From IMG/VR virus record IMGVR_UViG_3300025308_000320, positions 1 to 43,014 of that record: a stretch of 43,014 bases of DNA, one strand, 5' to 3'. Of this stretch, positions 30,946-40,836 are shown one piece after another. Positions within the stretch are counted from its first letter, which is position 1. The number at the start of each line of letters is the position of its first letter. The position numbers and the translations under genes were made by a program. The notes below the pieces were generated by a model. That model was not told where the DNA came from. It saw only the letters and a program-made list of their open reading frames with translations, and did no database searches. This stretch comes from a virus.

Positions 30946-31457
30946 TCGGCAGCGTCGCACAGGCCTGGACGGACTGGAACTTCATGTCCGGCGAGCTGGA
31001 CATCGTACGCCGGATCAAGGAAGCCATCCAGACCGGACCCGATGCCTGGGCCCGGGTTGTCGGTACCCGTGATGATCTCGATGAGGTCAAGGAAGACCAG
31101 CAGGTGACGCCAGGTGTCTATGTCATCTATGCCGGCTTCTCGGTCAAGGATGCCAGCACGTCACAGGCGACGATAGAGCATCGCTGGCGCATCGTGCTGG
31201 CGGTGTCATCGCTGTCACCCGGGCGCGAGGCGTCGCCCCGCAATCTGGTGGCTGGCAAGTATTTGCCGACGCTGATCCAGGTGCTGCATGGCTACATCCC
31301 GGCCGGTAGCACAACTGGGCTGGTACCGGGTTCGCCGCCGCCCATCTACCCCAACGGCAAGTTCAGTTATTACCCGCTGAGCTTCACGTCGGAAACCATT
31401 TACACAACCCGCAAGGGGCCGGCCATCGGCCCGTTGCCGCTCGATAGGAGATCATGA
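30942..31457 (+). CDS. tail terminator/completion protein, gp37-like
   Basis: The 171-residue protein, with VVGTRDDLDEVKEDQQVTPG and HRWRIVLAVSSLSPGREASP, fits the position and size of gp37-type tail completion proteins of Mu/B3-like phages. The start at 30942 overlaps the previous stop; an internal ATG at 30984 has no better ribosome binding site. Confidence 0.72.
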   Translation: MIGSVAQAWTDWNFMSGELDIVRRIKEAIQTGPDAWARVVGTRDDLDEVKEDQQVTPGVYVIYAGFSVKDASTSQATIEHRWRIVLAVSSLSPGREASPRNLVAGKYLPTLIQVLHGYIPAGSTTGLVPGSPPPIYPNGKFSYYPLSFTSETIYTTRKGPAIGPLPLDRRS

Positions 31458-32209
31458 TGAGCGAAACGAATGGCCTGCTTTTTGCGGGCGACCTGCTGAT
31501 TTCGATCCGCAACCCATCGACCGGTCTGTTCGGCGGCTACAGCCGCCTGCACGCCGACAAGTTTGAAATCAAGACGCCTTCGGACATGATGCAAAAGGTT
31601 TCCAAGGGCCGCAGCACCTTCGGCCAGTCCTGGCTGACCCATTTCGCCGGAAAGCCGGCCGAGTTCGCGCTGACGCTGGATGAACTGTCCCAGGAGACCT
31701 TGGCGCTACAGCTCGCCGGCGAGGTTTCGCCGCTGACGCAGACGGCCGGCGCGCTGTCGGCTATCGACGTCACCGTCGTCCCCGGGAAGTGGGTCGATAT
31801 AGGTTATGAAAATCTCGATTTGACGGCGCTCGTGGTGACTGATTCGGCCGCGGTGACAACCTATGTCAAGGATGTCGATTACGAGGTCAATCCGCGCACC
31901 GGCATGATCTACGTTCCGATCGGCGGTGCTATTGCAGCCGGCCTCGTCAAATTCACTGCGGCCAAGGCCGAATTCACCGGGGCGGTCATCGCCGGCGCCA
32001 AACAGTTTTCAACAACGGTGCGCATGAAACTGGACGGCATCAACCTGATCACTCGCCAGAACATCCTGCTCGAGGCGCAGCAGGGTACCGTCAGTGCTCA
32101 GGATGCCTACGACTTCCTGTCCGGAAAGCTGGCCAGCGTGCCGCTCAAGGGGCTGCTCGAGGTCGCCGAAGGTTACGACAGCCCATTCCAGCTCAAGTAT
32201 TTCAACTAA
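31454..32209 (+). CDS. major tail tube protein (siphovirus type)
   Basis: The 251-residue protein has the make-up of tail tube proteins of D3112/B3-like phages: AGDLLISIRNPSTGLFGGYS, then SKGRSTFGQSWLTHFAGKPA, then an Ig-like part. No sheath gene lies near, so the tail is likely non-contractile. It overlaps the previous gene by ATGA; TAGGAG precedes the ATG. A hairpin terminator follows. Confidence 0.8.
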   Translation: MMSETNGLLFAGDLLISIRNPSTGLFGGYSRLHADKFEIKTPSDMMQKVSKGRSTFGQSWLTHFAGKPAEFALTLDELSQETLALQLAGEVSPLTQTAGALSAIDVTVVPGKWVDIGYENLDLTALVVTDSAAVTTYVKDVDYEVNPRTGMIYVPIGGAIAAGLVKFTAAKAEFTGAVIAGAKQFSTTVRMKLDGINLITRQNILLEAQQGTVSAQDAYDFLSGKLASVPLKGLLEVAEGYDSPFQLKYFN

Positions 32210-32224
32210 GCGGCAACAGCCAAC

Positions 32225-32257
32225 AACGCCCGCCGCAGTGATGCCGCGGGCGTTTTT
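32225..32257 (+). terminator. intrinsic terminator between tail tube and tape measure
   Basis: AACGCCCGC (32225-32233) pairs with GCGGGCGTT (32246-32254) over a 12-base loop, and a TTTTT run (32253-32257) follows. It should cut most transcripts after the tube gene and lower tape measure expression. Confidence 0.85.
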
Positions 32258-32271
32258 CACAGGGGAAACGA

Positions 32272-35200
32272 GTGAGCGAAAAAACGGTATCGGTTGGGCT
32301 GCGGATCGACGGCGATTCGCGGGGCGCGATCACTTCTATCGATACGACCGAAAAAGCACTGCAGCGGTTGGACGCGGCCGGAAAAATAACGCTGCTCGAA
32401 GGTGCTGAGCAGAATAGCCGAGACCTTGCCGTCGAGATCGAGCGGACTCGGCAACGTGTCCAGGCATTGGAGACGACGCTATCCGAAGCCTATGCTGCTG
32501 GCGCAGACGATCAGCAGATCAAGAAGATATCGATGCAGCTTGACGAGGCTCGTCGCGAAGCCGACTCGTTTTCTGCCGCAGCAGATAAAAACAGCGTTTC
32601 CCTCAACCGGCTGAAACTGTCTGCCCGCGAAGCGGGTATCGACATTGCGAATCTCTCCAACGAACGGCTGAAGCTGGAACGCCTGGCGCAGTCATCGGCA
32701 TCACTGCAGAAATCGTTTGATAGCCTGAATATCCGTTCAGCGCAGAAAATTGAAGCCGACATCCTGGAAGTCAATCAGGCGCTGCTCAAACTCGCGCAGC
32801 GCGCCGACGTCAGCGGCGACGAATTCGACCGCGCCTTTGCTGCTGGACAAAAGCGTATCGAGGCGCTCAAGGCCGAGCTGAAGACTGTTCCTGATGAGAT
32901 GGGGCGTGTCGGTCAGAAGGCCGACAACATGCTCTCCCTGTTCGGACGCCTCGGGCTGGCCTTTACAGGCGTCGAGCTGGCCCGCCAGTTCGTCATGGTC
33001 AATGCCGAGCTGGAGAACGTCGAGCGGTCATTCAAGGCGATCACTGGCTCGGTGGAGCAGGCTGCCGCCGAGATGGATTACGCGCGGGGTGTGGCCAGCC
33101 GCCTAGGCCTTGAGCAAATATCAACGGCCAAGGGCTACGCTAGCCTGATGGTGGCAACTAAGGGAACATCGGTTGAGGGCGAGGTAACGCGCCAGGTGTT
33201 CGAATCGGTGGCCCGCTCGATGAGCCTGGCCGGCAAGTCGGCAGCTGATACCGAAGGCGCCTTGTTGGCGCTGCAGCAGATGGCTAACAAGGGCGTCATC
33301 AGCATGGAGGAGCTGCGCGGTCAGCTCGGCGAACGTCTGCCGGGTGCGCTGAATGCCGCTGCTGAAGGCCTTGGCATCACGACGGCGCAACTGATCAAAC
33401 TGACCGAAACCGGCCAGTTGACCGCAGAAGAGTTGTTCCCGGCCCTGGCCGCCGGCCTTAACAAGCTGTATGCCGATGGTGGCGCTGAAACGCTGACGCA
33501 GGAGTGGAATCACTTCAAGAATGCGGTGCAGGATGCCTACGAAACAATCGGTGATGCGGGTGTTATCGACGTCCTGAAAGGATCGCTGGAGAGCATGGAG
33601 GTCGCCATTGTGACGACCAGCACCATGCTGGTCGCCCTGGGCAAGGACATCGGTACTTTCTTTGGCGCCCTGGCCAACGGCGATATTGGCATCAATGGTT
33701 TTTCGGAAAACGCCAAGCGCGCCTTTGCCGAGATCGAGGATGAAGCCCGCGCCCGTCTGGTCAAGGTGGCACAGCACAACGGCGTGATGGCCGCATCGCT
33801 TGACGACCTTGGCAAGGCCGCGCTCACCTCGGCAAAGCAGCAATCGACAGCAGCAACGCAGTCGGCATCTGACTGGACAAAACTCAATGTCGCATTCGGC
33901 ACCGTCAAGGAAGCCGGCGAGGCAGCAACCAAGCAGGCCGAGAAGAATGCTGACGCAACCAAGGCCGAAGGCGAAGCAGCCATGGAGCTGGCCAACTCCA
34001 TCGGCGCCGAGACGGACAAGCAGCTCGCCCGGGTTGACGCTGCCCGCCAGAACGCGGCCGCACTAGCTGCAGTTGCCGAGCGCCGGCGCGAAGAACTGGC
34101 GATGGCCACCGAGCACGTCGCCGCGCTCGAGCACGAGGCTGTTGCCAACGGCGGCGCAACCGAGCAGCAGCAAAAGGTCATCGACGCGCTGAAGAAAACG
34201 GCAGAAGCGCGCCAGGCGGATGCCGACAAGGCCGTTGCCCAGGCCGCGCAGTCGCAGGTGGTCGCCGTACAGGCGCAGGTCGAGGCGGCAGCTTATGAGC
34301 AGGCCCGCGGATCCTTGTCGCGCTGGTCGGCTGAAAAACAGGCGCAGCTCTCGGTCGACCAGGCTGTCATCCGGCTCGCCATCGAGCAGCAGCAGACGAT
34401 CCTCGCCGTCGCCCGGGCAAAGGGCGACGAATACGGTGCTGCCCGCGCCGTCATCGAAATCAAGCGCCTGGAAATCCAGTTGGCCGAGCTGACCGCTCAG
34501 GCCAAGCGGGCCGAGGCCGAGGCGACCATGCTCGCCGTGCAAGCCCGCCGCGAAGAATTGCAGGCGGCGGGGCAACTGACCGCAGCCAAGGAAGCGGAGC
34601 TGCGCGCCCAGGAGGCCGGCGCCAAGGTCAAACAGGTCGAAGCGCAGATCGCTGGCGAACTGGCGAAGCGCATGCGAGAGGTAGCCGAAGCGACCCGTTT
34701 TGCGAGCGCCACAGCAGGATCGTCGACCGGGGGTTTCGATGCTATGACTGGCAGCATGAATCGGGCGGCCGATGCGGCATCACGGTTGCGCAAAGAGCAA
34801 AGTGTCGGCAGCGATACTCGCGGAACCAATCCGGGTGTCGGGGCTAGCGGAAGCACGCTTGATGACCCGACATTCGATCACGGCTCTTTCCTTGACGGTG
34901 GCCACCAGACTAGCCGATCAGTTGGGTCGATGGATGCCCTCTACAAATCCGGCGCCTCAGTCGAGGAAGCCAAAGCTGCCAGCAAATATTTCGGCGAACT
35001 GTTCCAGCGCGCTGTCACGGCCGGATCGTCCCAGGTGCGCTCAACCGATGACAACAATGCCCTGATCGCTACCGCGTCACGCCAGGCGGCCGAGGAAGCG
35101 ATTCGGTTGGCCAAGCAGGAGCTGGCCACCGGTCAGGCGGTGGATCTCGGAACTTCCGTAGCCGACCTTACCCAGCGCAATTTGGCGCAGCTAAGTGATC

Positions 35201-35409
35201 GTAATTTCAACGGCCCGGATGCTTCTTTTCGCGCCTATCGCGATGCCGTCTCGGCGGCCGGTAACGAGGCGAAAAACCAGCCCACCAAAACCATCCGCCT
35301 CGAAATCGGCGCCGGGGACCACCGGGCCGTCGTACACGCTAATTCCCAGGGCGATGCCGACCGTTTCCTCAATGTGCTCGAAGCTGCCGGTATGAGGGCT
35401 AGCCAATGA
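32272..35409 (+). CDS. tape measure protein
   Basis: The 1045-residue protein sets tail length. It has a coiled-coil N-terminus, a tape-measure N-terminal domain (residues ~245-410: RSFKAITGSVEQAAAEMDYA, then ALLALQQMANKGVISMEELR and GQLGERLPGALNAAAEG), then very long Ala/Gln/Glu helical repeats to residue ~820. The GTG start follows AGGGGA. No separate tail-assembly chaperone gene fits in the 62-bp gap before it. Confidence 0.92.
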   Translation: MSEKTVSVGLRIDGDSRGAITSIDTTEKALQRLDAAGKITLLEGAEQNSRDLAVEIERTRQRVQALETTLSEAYAAGADDQQIKKISMQLDEARREADSFSAAADKNSVSLNRLKLSAREAGIDIANLSNERLKLERLAQSSASLQKSFDSLNIRSAQKIEADILEVNQALLKLAQRADVSGDEFDRAFAAGQKRIEALKAELKTVPDEMGRVGQKADNMLSLFGRLGLAFTGVELARQFVMVNAELENVERSFKAITGSVEQAAAEMDYARGVASRLGLEQISTAKGYASLMVATKGTSVEGEVTRQVFESVARSMSLAGKSAADTEGALLALQQMANKGVISMEELRGQLGERLPGALNAAAEGLGITTAQLIKLTETGQLTAEELFPALAAGLNKLYADGGAETLTQEWNHFKNAVQDAYETIGDAGVIDVLKGSLESMEVAIVTTSTMLVALGKDIGTFFGALANGDIGINGFSENAKRAFAEIEDEARARLVKVAQHNGVMAASLDDLGKAALTSAKQQSTAATQSASDWTKLNVAFGTVKEAGEAATKQAEKNADATKAEGEAAMELANSIGAETDKQLARVDAARQNAAALAAVAERRREELAMATEHVAALEHEAVANGGATEQQQKVIDALKKTAEARQADADKAVAQAAQSQVVAVQAQVEAAAYEQARGSLSRWSAEKQAQLSVDQAVIRLAIEQQQTILAVARAKGDEYGAARAVIEIKRLEIQLAELTAQAKRAEAEATMLAVQARREELQAAGQLTAAKEAELRAQEAGAKVKQVEAQIAGELAKRMREVAEATRFASATAGSSTGGFDAMTGSMNRAADAASRLRKEQSVGSDTRGTNPGVGASGSTLDDPTFDHGSFLDGGHQTSRSVGSMDALYKSGASVEEAKAASKYFGELFQRAVTAGSSQVRSTDDNNALIATASRQAAEEAIRLAKQELATGQAVDLGTSVADLTQRNLAQLSDRNFNGPDASFRAYRDAVSAAGNEAKNQPTKTIRLEIGAGDHRAVVHANSQGDADRFLNVLEAAGMRASQ

Positions 35410-35822
35410 CGCAGCCCGCTATCACCCTGACGGCCAATGCCATCCCCCTGAGCCTCGATCCCGACCTGCAGTGGCGTGATGAGTTCGAATGGTTCAGCGT
35501 GATTCAAACCGTCGAGCGCAGCTTGACGGGTGCGTTGATCATTGATCTCGGTACTCGAGTAAAAGGTCGCCCGATCACCCTGGCGCCGCCCGACGACAAC
35601 TCCGCCTGGATGCCGCGTGCGACGCTGACGCAGTTGCAGTCGTGGGAGGCCGACCCGGCCTTGACCATGACACTCGATCTGCGCGGCACCGCCTACACCG
35701 TCGCCTTCCGCCGCCACGACGGCCCGCCGATCGAGGCGACGCCCGTCGAATTCGTCGCTGATCCACTGCCGGGCAGCTTCGGCGACTGGTTTCTCGTCAC
35801 CATCCGACTGATAGAGGTTTAA
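35406..35822 (+). CDS. D3112/B3-like tail protein
   Basis: The 138-residue protein (DEFEWFSVIQTVERSLTGAL, WMPRATLTQLQSWEADPALT, VEFVADPLPGSFGDWFLVTI) is one of the small tail proteins that always follow the tape measure in D3112/B3-like phages; likely a tail tip part. ATGA overlap with the tape measure. Confidence 0.78.
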   Translation: MTQPAITLTANAIPLSLDPDLQWRDEFEWFSVIQTVERSLTGALIIDLGTRVKGRPITLAPPDDNSAWMPRATLTQLQSWEADPALTMTLDLRGTAYTVAFRRHDGPPIEATPVEFVADPLPGSFGDWFLVTIRLIEV

Positions 35823-35824
35823 GC

Positions 35825-38800
35825 ATGGCCATACTTGATGGCGACATTCAAATTCTGAAATCCGAAGTCCTTGACGATGTGCCCGAGGGCGGCGGCATGG
35901 CAACCGGCATTGCGCTCGTCGATGGCGTCTCGAACAACCTGTTCCCGGATATATCGGAGCTCGACCGAACCTTCGGTCGAGTTGCGTTACGCAAGATTTA
36001 TCCCGGCGTCGTCACCGACAACACCGACACCTATGCCGGTACCAATCTGATCGTGGCAAAACCGCCCGCCGACCCAAAGGTCAGCGTGACCTTGTTCACC
36101 ACAAAAAGCTGGTCAGATCATCGCGACGATGCCCGAAATAAACTGGAAAGCTATTTGTCGGCGTCGTCCGAGGGGCGCTGGATGCTCTATGGGAACCACC
36201 TGGCCGGCCAACGCACGTTGCAGATGCACTGCGCGCATTCAGTTGCCTCGCCTACGGTTGACGCGGTATTGGTCCTGATAAAATCGCAGGATACATCGGC
36301 CTACCAGTATGTCCGCGTCTCCCGACTGGTCGCCCGCGAAGAAAATGTCGCTTTCGAAGACGCCAAAGGCGGTTTTTTGCGTGACGTTATCACGCTCGAA
36401 ATATCCGACGCCCTGCGCATAGGCTTTTCCGCCGCAGCGATGGAGCGCTATACCGACGGCTGGTACAGGCCTCCAACTCGCCTGCACACGACCGTCGCTG
36501 CCGATGCGGCTAGCTACTACGGTGTTCAGCCCCTAAAGTTTGCAGCCAACCTCGGCGACCTGACCATCAAGGCGCAAAGTATCTACACCCAGCTCGTCCC
36601 TTCGGCGTTGGCAGAAACACCGATTGTCGATGCCCGCTGCGCTAGCGACCGCACCGTTATCGTGCCGATTGCCGGAGCCCCGGCGCTTTCCTTTATCAGC
36701 ATGCTGACGACCAGCGCCGGAGCCACGACAGTGCGCTACTTCGGTCAGTCGGTCGGGCGTGGCAGTGTCAGCATCAGCCTCGGTGGCGTTACCGTGCCCG
36801 ACGATGGTGACGGCTCGCTGGTTCCGACATCAGGCTACACTGGCACCGTCGATTACGAGGCCGGGTCGGTAGCCATTGCTCACGCCAGCGGAATGGCGAT
36901 TTCCGCAACTTTCGCCGCCGCCCCGGCCTGTGCCGTCGCGCTGGCTGGGCATACCGACAGCACCGAAATAACCGTCGGAAATCGTGGTTACACCTACATC
37001 AAGACGCTCCTCCCGGTGCCGGCGCCGGGGTCGGTTATCGTCTCTTTTATGGCGCAAGGCCAGTGGTATTCACTCTATGACGACGGTGCCGGTGAATTGT
37101 CCGGCGACGAAGGAACTGGCCTCGGTTCGGTCAATTACGCAACCGGATCTGTCGTGCTTACCCTCGGCGCTTTGCCTGATGCCGACACGCAAATCCTTTT
37201 CGGCTGGGGCAGCCCGACGCACTTCGCATCTCACGTCGGATCGTCTGTATTCGCCCCGCCGGGCATTAAATTCACCATCGCTGGCGGCGCGCTCGAGCCG
37301 GGCGCGTTGGATATATCCTACTTGGCTGGCGGTATAACCAAGACGGTGTCCGACAATGGGGCAGGTGGTTTCACCGGCGACGGGTCGGGCTATGTCGATT
37401 ACGCCAATGGGGTGGTCGTCATCAATCCCAGCATGCTCCCCGACAGTGGTAGTGATCTGGCCGTCAATTACCAGCAAGGTGGCCCCACTGCCGAGACATT
37501 TTCCGCCAGTGGCGCCGTCAATAATTTCACGCTGGCCAACCCAGTCAAACCGGGAACCCTGTCGCTGTCGTTCCTGGACGACAAGGGAAACGCCTATATC
37601 GCCACCGACAACGCGACTGGCGAGCTGGTTTTAAAATCGGTCAAGACTAGCGCCGCAAATCTGGGCCTGAGTACGGTTTTGATCACCTCCGCCGGCATCT
37701 CCGGTTCGGTCAATTACAGCACCGGAGCCGTTTCGCTCGCAGCCAGTATTACGGTAAAAAACCAGTACCAAACCGGCTACGTGTGGCAAGAAAGTACGCA
37801 AATAGCTGTGGCCACCGGCGGTATTTCAGCCACCTATCGTGTCGCCAGCGACGCGGCGGGCGGTGTGCAAACCGTGGCTATTCCCCTGCCGGCATTAAGC
37901 ATTGACCTTCTTCCTTCAATCGCCAATGCGCTAGTCCCCGGTAGTCTGGCCTTCACGTTGGCCGGGCATACCTATGTCGACCGCGCTGGAACTCTGATCA
38001 AAGATCCAAACAGCACCACCAATAGCGGATTGGTCGCTGGCGTTGTCAATTACACCAACGGTGTCGCCACTCTGACCGACTACACCGGCGGGGGGGCTCC
38101 GTCCGCCACTGTGTCGTGCCTGACCCGCAAGGGCATCTGGACGGACTGGCGGATCAAGTTTCGCACCGCTGGCGCCCCGCTGCAGTCGGCCTCGCTTTAC
38201 GTATCGGCCAATCGGTCGGATACCAGCGCCATGCTTTCGGCGACAGCTGCCGGTAATGGCGATATCGACGGAACGCTGGTCGATGGTTATGTCGATTCCA
38301 CCACCGGCATCGTCAGCCTGCGCTTTGGCGAAATGGTGATGGCCGCTGGCAACGAGGCAGAATGGTGGTACGCGGCAGGCGACATCGTTGGCGGCCAGAT
38401 TTTTAAACCGCAAATGGTGCTGCCGGATACCGCAAAATATAGCGCCGTGGCTGTTTCCAGCCTGCCGCTGTCGGCCGATATTCTCGGCCTGGACCCCGTT
38501 CGCCTGCCGGTCGACGGTCGCGTGGCGATCTACCGCCCTGGCGACGTCGTCGTCGTTCATCACACCGCCACTACCGCCCCGGAAACAGTTACTAATGGGC
38601 AGGCGGTCAATCTTGGCCGGGTGCGCCTAGCCAAGGTTCGCGTCATCGGCAACGACGGACTTGCGATCACCGCCGGCTACACGCCTGACCTTGACGCTGG
38701 GACGGTGTTGTTCACCGCCGTCAGCGGCTACGCGCAGCCCATCCACATCGAGCACCGCATCGAGGACATGGCGGTCGTGGCCGATGTGCAAATCAACGGA

Positions 38801-39325
38801 GAGCTGCGCCTCAGCAACCGCGCCTTGACGCACGATTTCCCGCTCGGCAGTTATGTCTCCAGCGCACTGATTATTAGCGACCTGCGCGCCAGGGTGTCGG
38901 CGTTTTTCGATCAAGGGACGTGGACCGGTTGGTATGACACCCTGCAGGGAAACGCGGCGACCGGAACTTACAACAAGACGCAGTTTCCGCCAGTGGTAAC
39001 CAATCGGGGCGCCATCGAAGAGCGTTGGGAAATCATTTTCACCAACAGCACGACAGTCAATGTGATCGGCGAGACAGTCGGGCAGATTTTGACGGCTGTG
39101 CCCATTTCCCAAGTCATCGCTCCGCTCAATCCCGCTCAGGCCGTGCCCTATTTCAGCCTCGACCCGCTCGGATGGGGATCCGGCTGGTCGGCCGGCAACG
39201 TGCTGCGCTTCAACACAGTCGCCGCCAATTACCCAGTCTGGTGTGCCCGTACGGTTCTGCAGGGCAACCCGACCACCACCAACGATCAATTCACGCTCGG
39301 TGTCCGCGGCGACGTTGATGCTTAA
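35825..39325 (+). CDS. large tail tip protein with repeated Ig-like domains
   Basis: The 1166-residue protein starts MAILDGDIQILKSEVLDDVP, typical of the large tail protein of D3112/B3-like phages. The N-terminal ~260 residues are unique. From ~340 to ~835 it carries at least six copies of a G-x-V-[ND]-Y-x-x-G-x-V motif (for example GSVNYATGSVVL). These look like tandem beta-sandwich domains. The C-terminus is again distinct. The start follows GAGGTTT. Confidence 0.82.
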   Translation: MAILDGDIQILKSEVLDDVPEGGGMATGIALVDGVSNNLFPDISELDRTFGRVALRKIYPGVVTDNTDTYAGTNLIVAKPPADPKVSVTLFTTKSWSDHRDDARNKLESYLSASSEGRWMLYGNHLAGQRTLQMHCAHSVASPTVDAVLVLIKSQDTSAYQYVRVSRLVAREENVAFEDAKGGFLRDVITLEISDALRIGFSAAAMERYTDGWYRPPTRLHTTVAADAASYYGVQPLKFAANLGDLTIKAQSIYTQLVPSALAETPIVDARCASDRTVIVPIAGAPALSFISMLTTSAGATTVRYFGQSVGRGSVSISLGGVTVPDDGDGSLVPTSGYTGTVDYEAGSVAIAHASGMAISATFAAAPACAVALAGHTDSTEITVGNRGYTYIKTLLPVPAPGSVIVSFMAQGQWYSLYDDGAGELSGDEGTGLGSVNYATGSVVLTLGALPDADTQILFGWGSPTHFASHVGSSVFAPPGIKFTIAGGALEPGALDISYLAGGITKTVSDNGAGGFTGDGSGYVDYANGVVVINPSMLPDSGSDLAVNYQQGGPTAETFSASGAVNNFTLANPVKPGTLSLSFLDDKGNAYIATDNATGELVLKSVKTSAANLGLSTVLITSAGISGSVNYSTGAVSLAASITVKNQYQTGYVWQESTQIAVATGGISATYRVASDAAGGVQTVAIPLPALSIDLLPSIANALVPGSLAFTLAGHTYVDRAGTLIKDPNSTTNSGLVAGVVNYTNGVATLTDYTGGGAPSATVSCLTRKGIWTDWRIKFRTAGAPLQSASLYVSANRSDTSAMLSATAAGNGDIDGTLVDGYVDSTTGIVSLRFGEMVMAAGNEAEWWYAAGDIVGGQIFKPQMVLPDTAKYSAVAVSSLPLSADILGLDPVRLPVDGRVAIYRPGDVVVVHHTATTAPETVTNGQAVNLGRVRLAKVRVIGNDGLAITAGYTPDLDAGTVLFTAVSGYAQPIHIEHRIEDMAVVADVQINGELRLSNRALTHDFPLGSYVSSALIISDLRARVSAFFDQGTWTGWYDTLQGNAATGTYNKTQFPPVVTNRGAIEERWEIIFTNSTTVNVIGETVGQILTAVPISQVIAPLNPAQAVPYFSLDPLGWGSGWSAGNVLRFNTVAANYPVWCARTVLQGNPTTTNDQFTLGVRGDVDA
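36842..38320 (+). repeat. degenerate protein repeat region in the tail tip gene
   Basis: At about 36842, 37124, 37388, 37702, 38040 and 38285 the gene encodes G-[TSYV]-V-[ND]-[YS]-x-x-G-x-V. Spacing is about 245-340 bases. Two copies even share the same DNA, GGTTCGGTCAATTAC. It points to domain duplication in the tail tip protein. Confidence 0.7.
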
Positions 39326-39338
39326 TCGGAGATAAATA

Positions 39339-40478
39339 ATGGCAATCAAACCCGTCAAACACTTCATCTCGACTTTTGCCGGCGCACCGGTGCTGACCGG
39401 CCAAGCTGGCGCGCTGATCGCCGTGCTCGACGCCTGCCTGGTCGATGGATTCAACTTGTTGACACTGGATTCGCTGGTGGTGTCCGGCAATGTGCTGACC
39501 GGAACTAAGGCCGGACATGGCTTCGTCGTCGACCAGGTGATCGCCACTTCGGCCAACGAAGCGGAGTTGATCGGCGAATGGACGATCACTTCGGTGACTT
39601 CCGGCACGTTTTCCGCTGTTGCGACCGGGGTGGCCGATGTCACTGGCACCGGTACGCTGACAGCCAAAGCCGCCAGCGCGGGTTGGCTCAAGGTTTTTTC
39701 AGGCACTAACAAGGCCGCCTACAAATCGGCCGATCCGGCCGCCACCGGCATGATTTTGCGCGTCGACGATACTGGCACGACAGCTGCCCGCGTCGTCGGC
39801 TATGAATCCATGACTGACATCGATACCGGGGTCGGCCCCTTTCCTACGCCCACGCAAATCGGTGGTGGGGGGTATTGGACCAAAAGCAACTCTGCCGACA
39901 GCACCGCTCGTCGCTGGCTGATTGTCATCGACGAGGCCTGTTTATACCTTACGGTTAACCATGTCGGCACGACTAAACACCTTGCCGCCTTTGGCGACTA
40001 CGCCAGCGAAAAGACCGGCGACGCCTACCGCTGCATGCTCCAGTGCTGGTATTCCAACATGGCTAATACTGGCGGCGGCTGGTCGGCAATTGGCTATCAC
40101 GGCTTTTCCGACCCCGGCCAGAACTATCTGCACTCGCCGCGAAGCTACACGCAGATCGGGACATCGGTGTTACTAACCACCAGTTTTATTGGCAAACAAA
40201 ACGTTCCATCTGGAGCCTCCGGCGGGATGGCGTTCCCTTCGATGGCCAATAATGGCCTCATTATTGGCGGCATCGTCGCCAAAGAAATGCAGATCGATGT
40301 CATCCGCTGCCTGGCACTACCTGGTATTTACGCGACGCCACAGGCTTTGCCGATGATCGACCTGGATAAAGTCGGCGATATTTCGGCACTTCCTGGGCGT
40401 ACCTTGATCGCGGCGGAAGTCTGGATTAACTCCGCTCAAGGACGGGTATTTTTCGACCTGACCGGGCCCTGGCGATAA
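39339..40478 (+). CDS. tail structural protein
   Basis: The 379-residue protein (FISTFAGAPVLTGQAGALIA at the start, ARRWLIVIDEACLYLTVNHV in the middle, GRTLIAAEVWINSAQGRVFF at the end) belongs with the D3112/B3-type tail tip genes by place and style. Beta-rich, no signal. GGAGAT precedes the ATG. Confidence 0.75.
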   Translation: MAIKPVKHFISTFAGAPVLTGQAGALIAVLDACLVDGFNLLTLDSLVVSGNVLTGTKAGHGFVVDQVIATSANEAELIGEWTITSVTSGTFSAVATGVADVTGTGTLTAKAASAGWLKVFSGTNKAAYKSADPAATGMILRVDDTGTTAARVVGYESMTDIDTGVGPFPTPTQIGGGGYWTKSNSADSTARRWLIVIDEACLYLTVNHVGTTKHLAAFGDYASEKTGDAYRCMLQCWYSNMANTGGGWSAIGYHGFSDPGQNYLHSPRSYTQIGTSVLLTTSFIGKQNVPSGASGGMAFPSMANNGLIIGGIVAKEMQIDVIRCLALPGIYATPQALPMIDLDKVGDISALPGRTLIAAEVWINSAQGRVFFDLTGPWR

Positions 40479-40479
40479 C

Positions 40480-40836
40480 ATGGCGACGAGCCTCATCCCT
40501 GGACTGATCGGCCATAGCGCGGCGGCGCTGAGTGGCGCGCTTGGGTGCCAGCAGCTCCCTGGCCTGCAGCCTGGTCATGATGTGGAGGATGGTGGTAGGT
40601 ATTACGTCGCCGGAACGGTGGCCATCGCCGCCCCGCTGGACATCCCGGTGCGCCGTCGGGTCCGCCTGATCTGCGCAGTATCCGGGCGCCTCGTCCGCGA
40701 AATATGGTCAGATCCGGCGACCGGAGAATACCGCTTCGAGCAGGTCCGCATCGGCCCGTGGCTGGTGATCGCCCACGACTACACTGCCAGCTACAACGCT
40801 GCCGTCGCCGACAATATCATGGGCATTCCAGAGTGA
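40480..40836 (+). CDS. small tail protein
   Basis: The 118-residue protein has VAGTVAIAAPLDIPVRRRVR and IWSDPATGEYRFEQVRIGPW, the pattern of a small carboxypeptidase-regulatory-like beta domain. It follows the tail gene by one base and shares GTGA with the next. Confidence 0.72.
   Translation: MATSLIPGLIGHSAAALSGALGCQQLPGLQPGHDVEDGGRYYVAGTVAIAAPLDIPVRRRVRLICAVSGRLVREIWSDPATGEYRFEQVRIGPWLVIAHDYTASYNAAVADNIMGIPE

Noticed and set aside
38627-39712. 361-residue minus-strand frame
   Set aside because: Antisense to two tail genes in the tail operon; low-complexity Val/Ser/Thr composition without motif.
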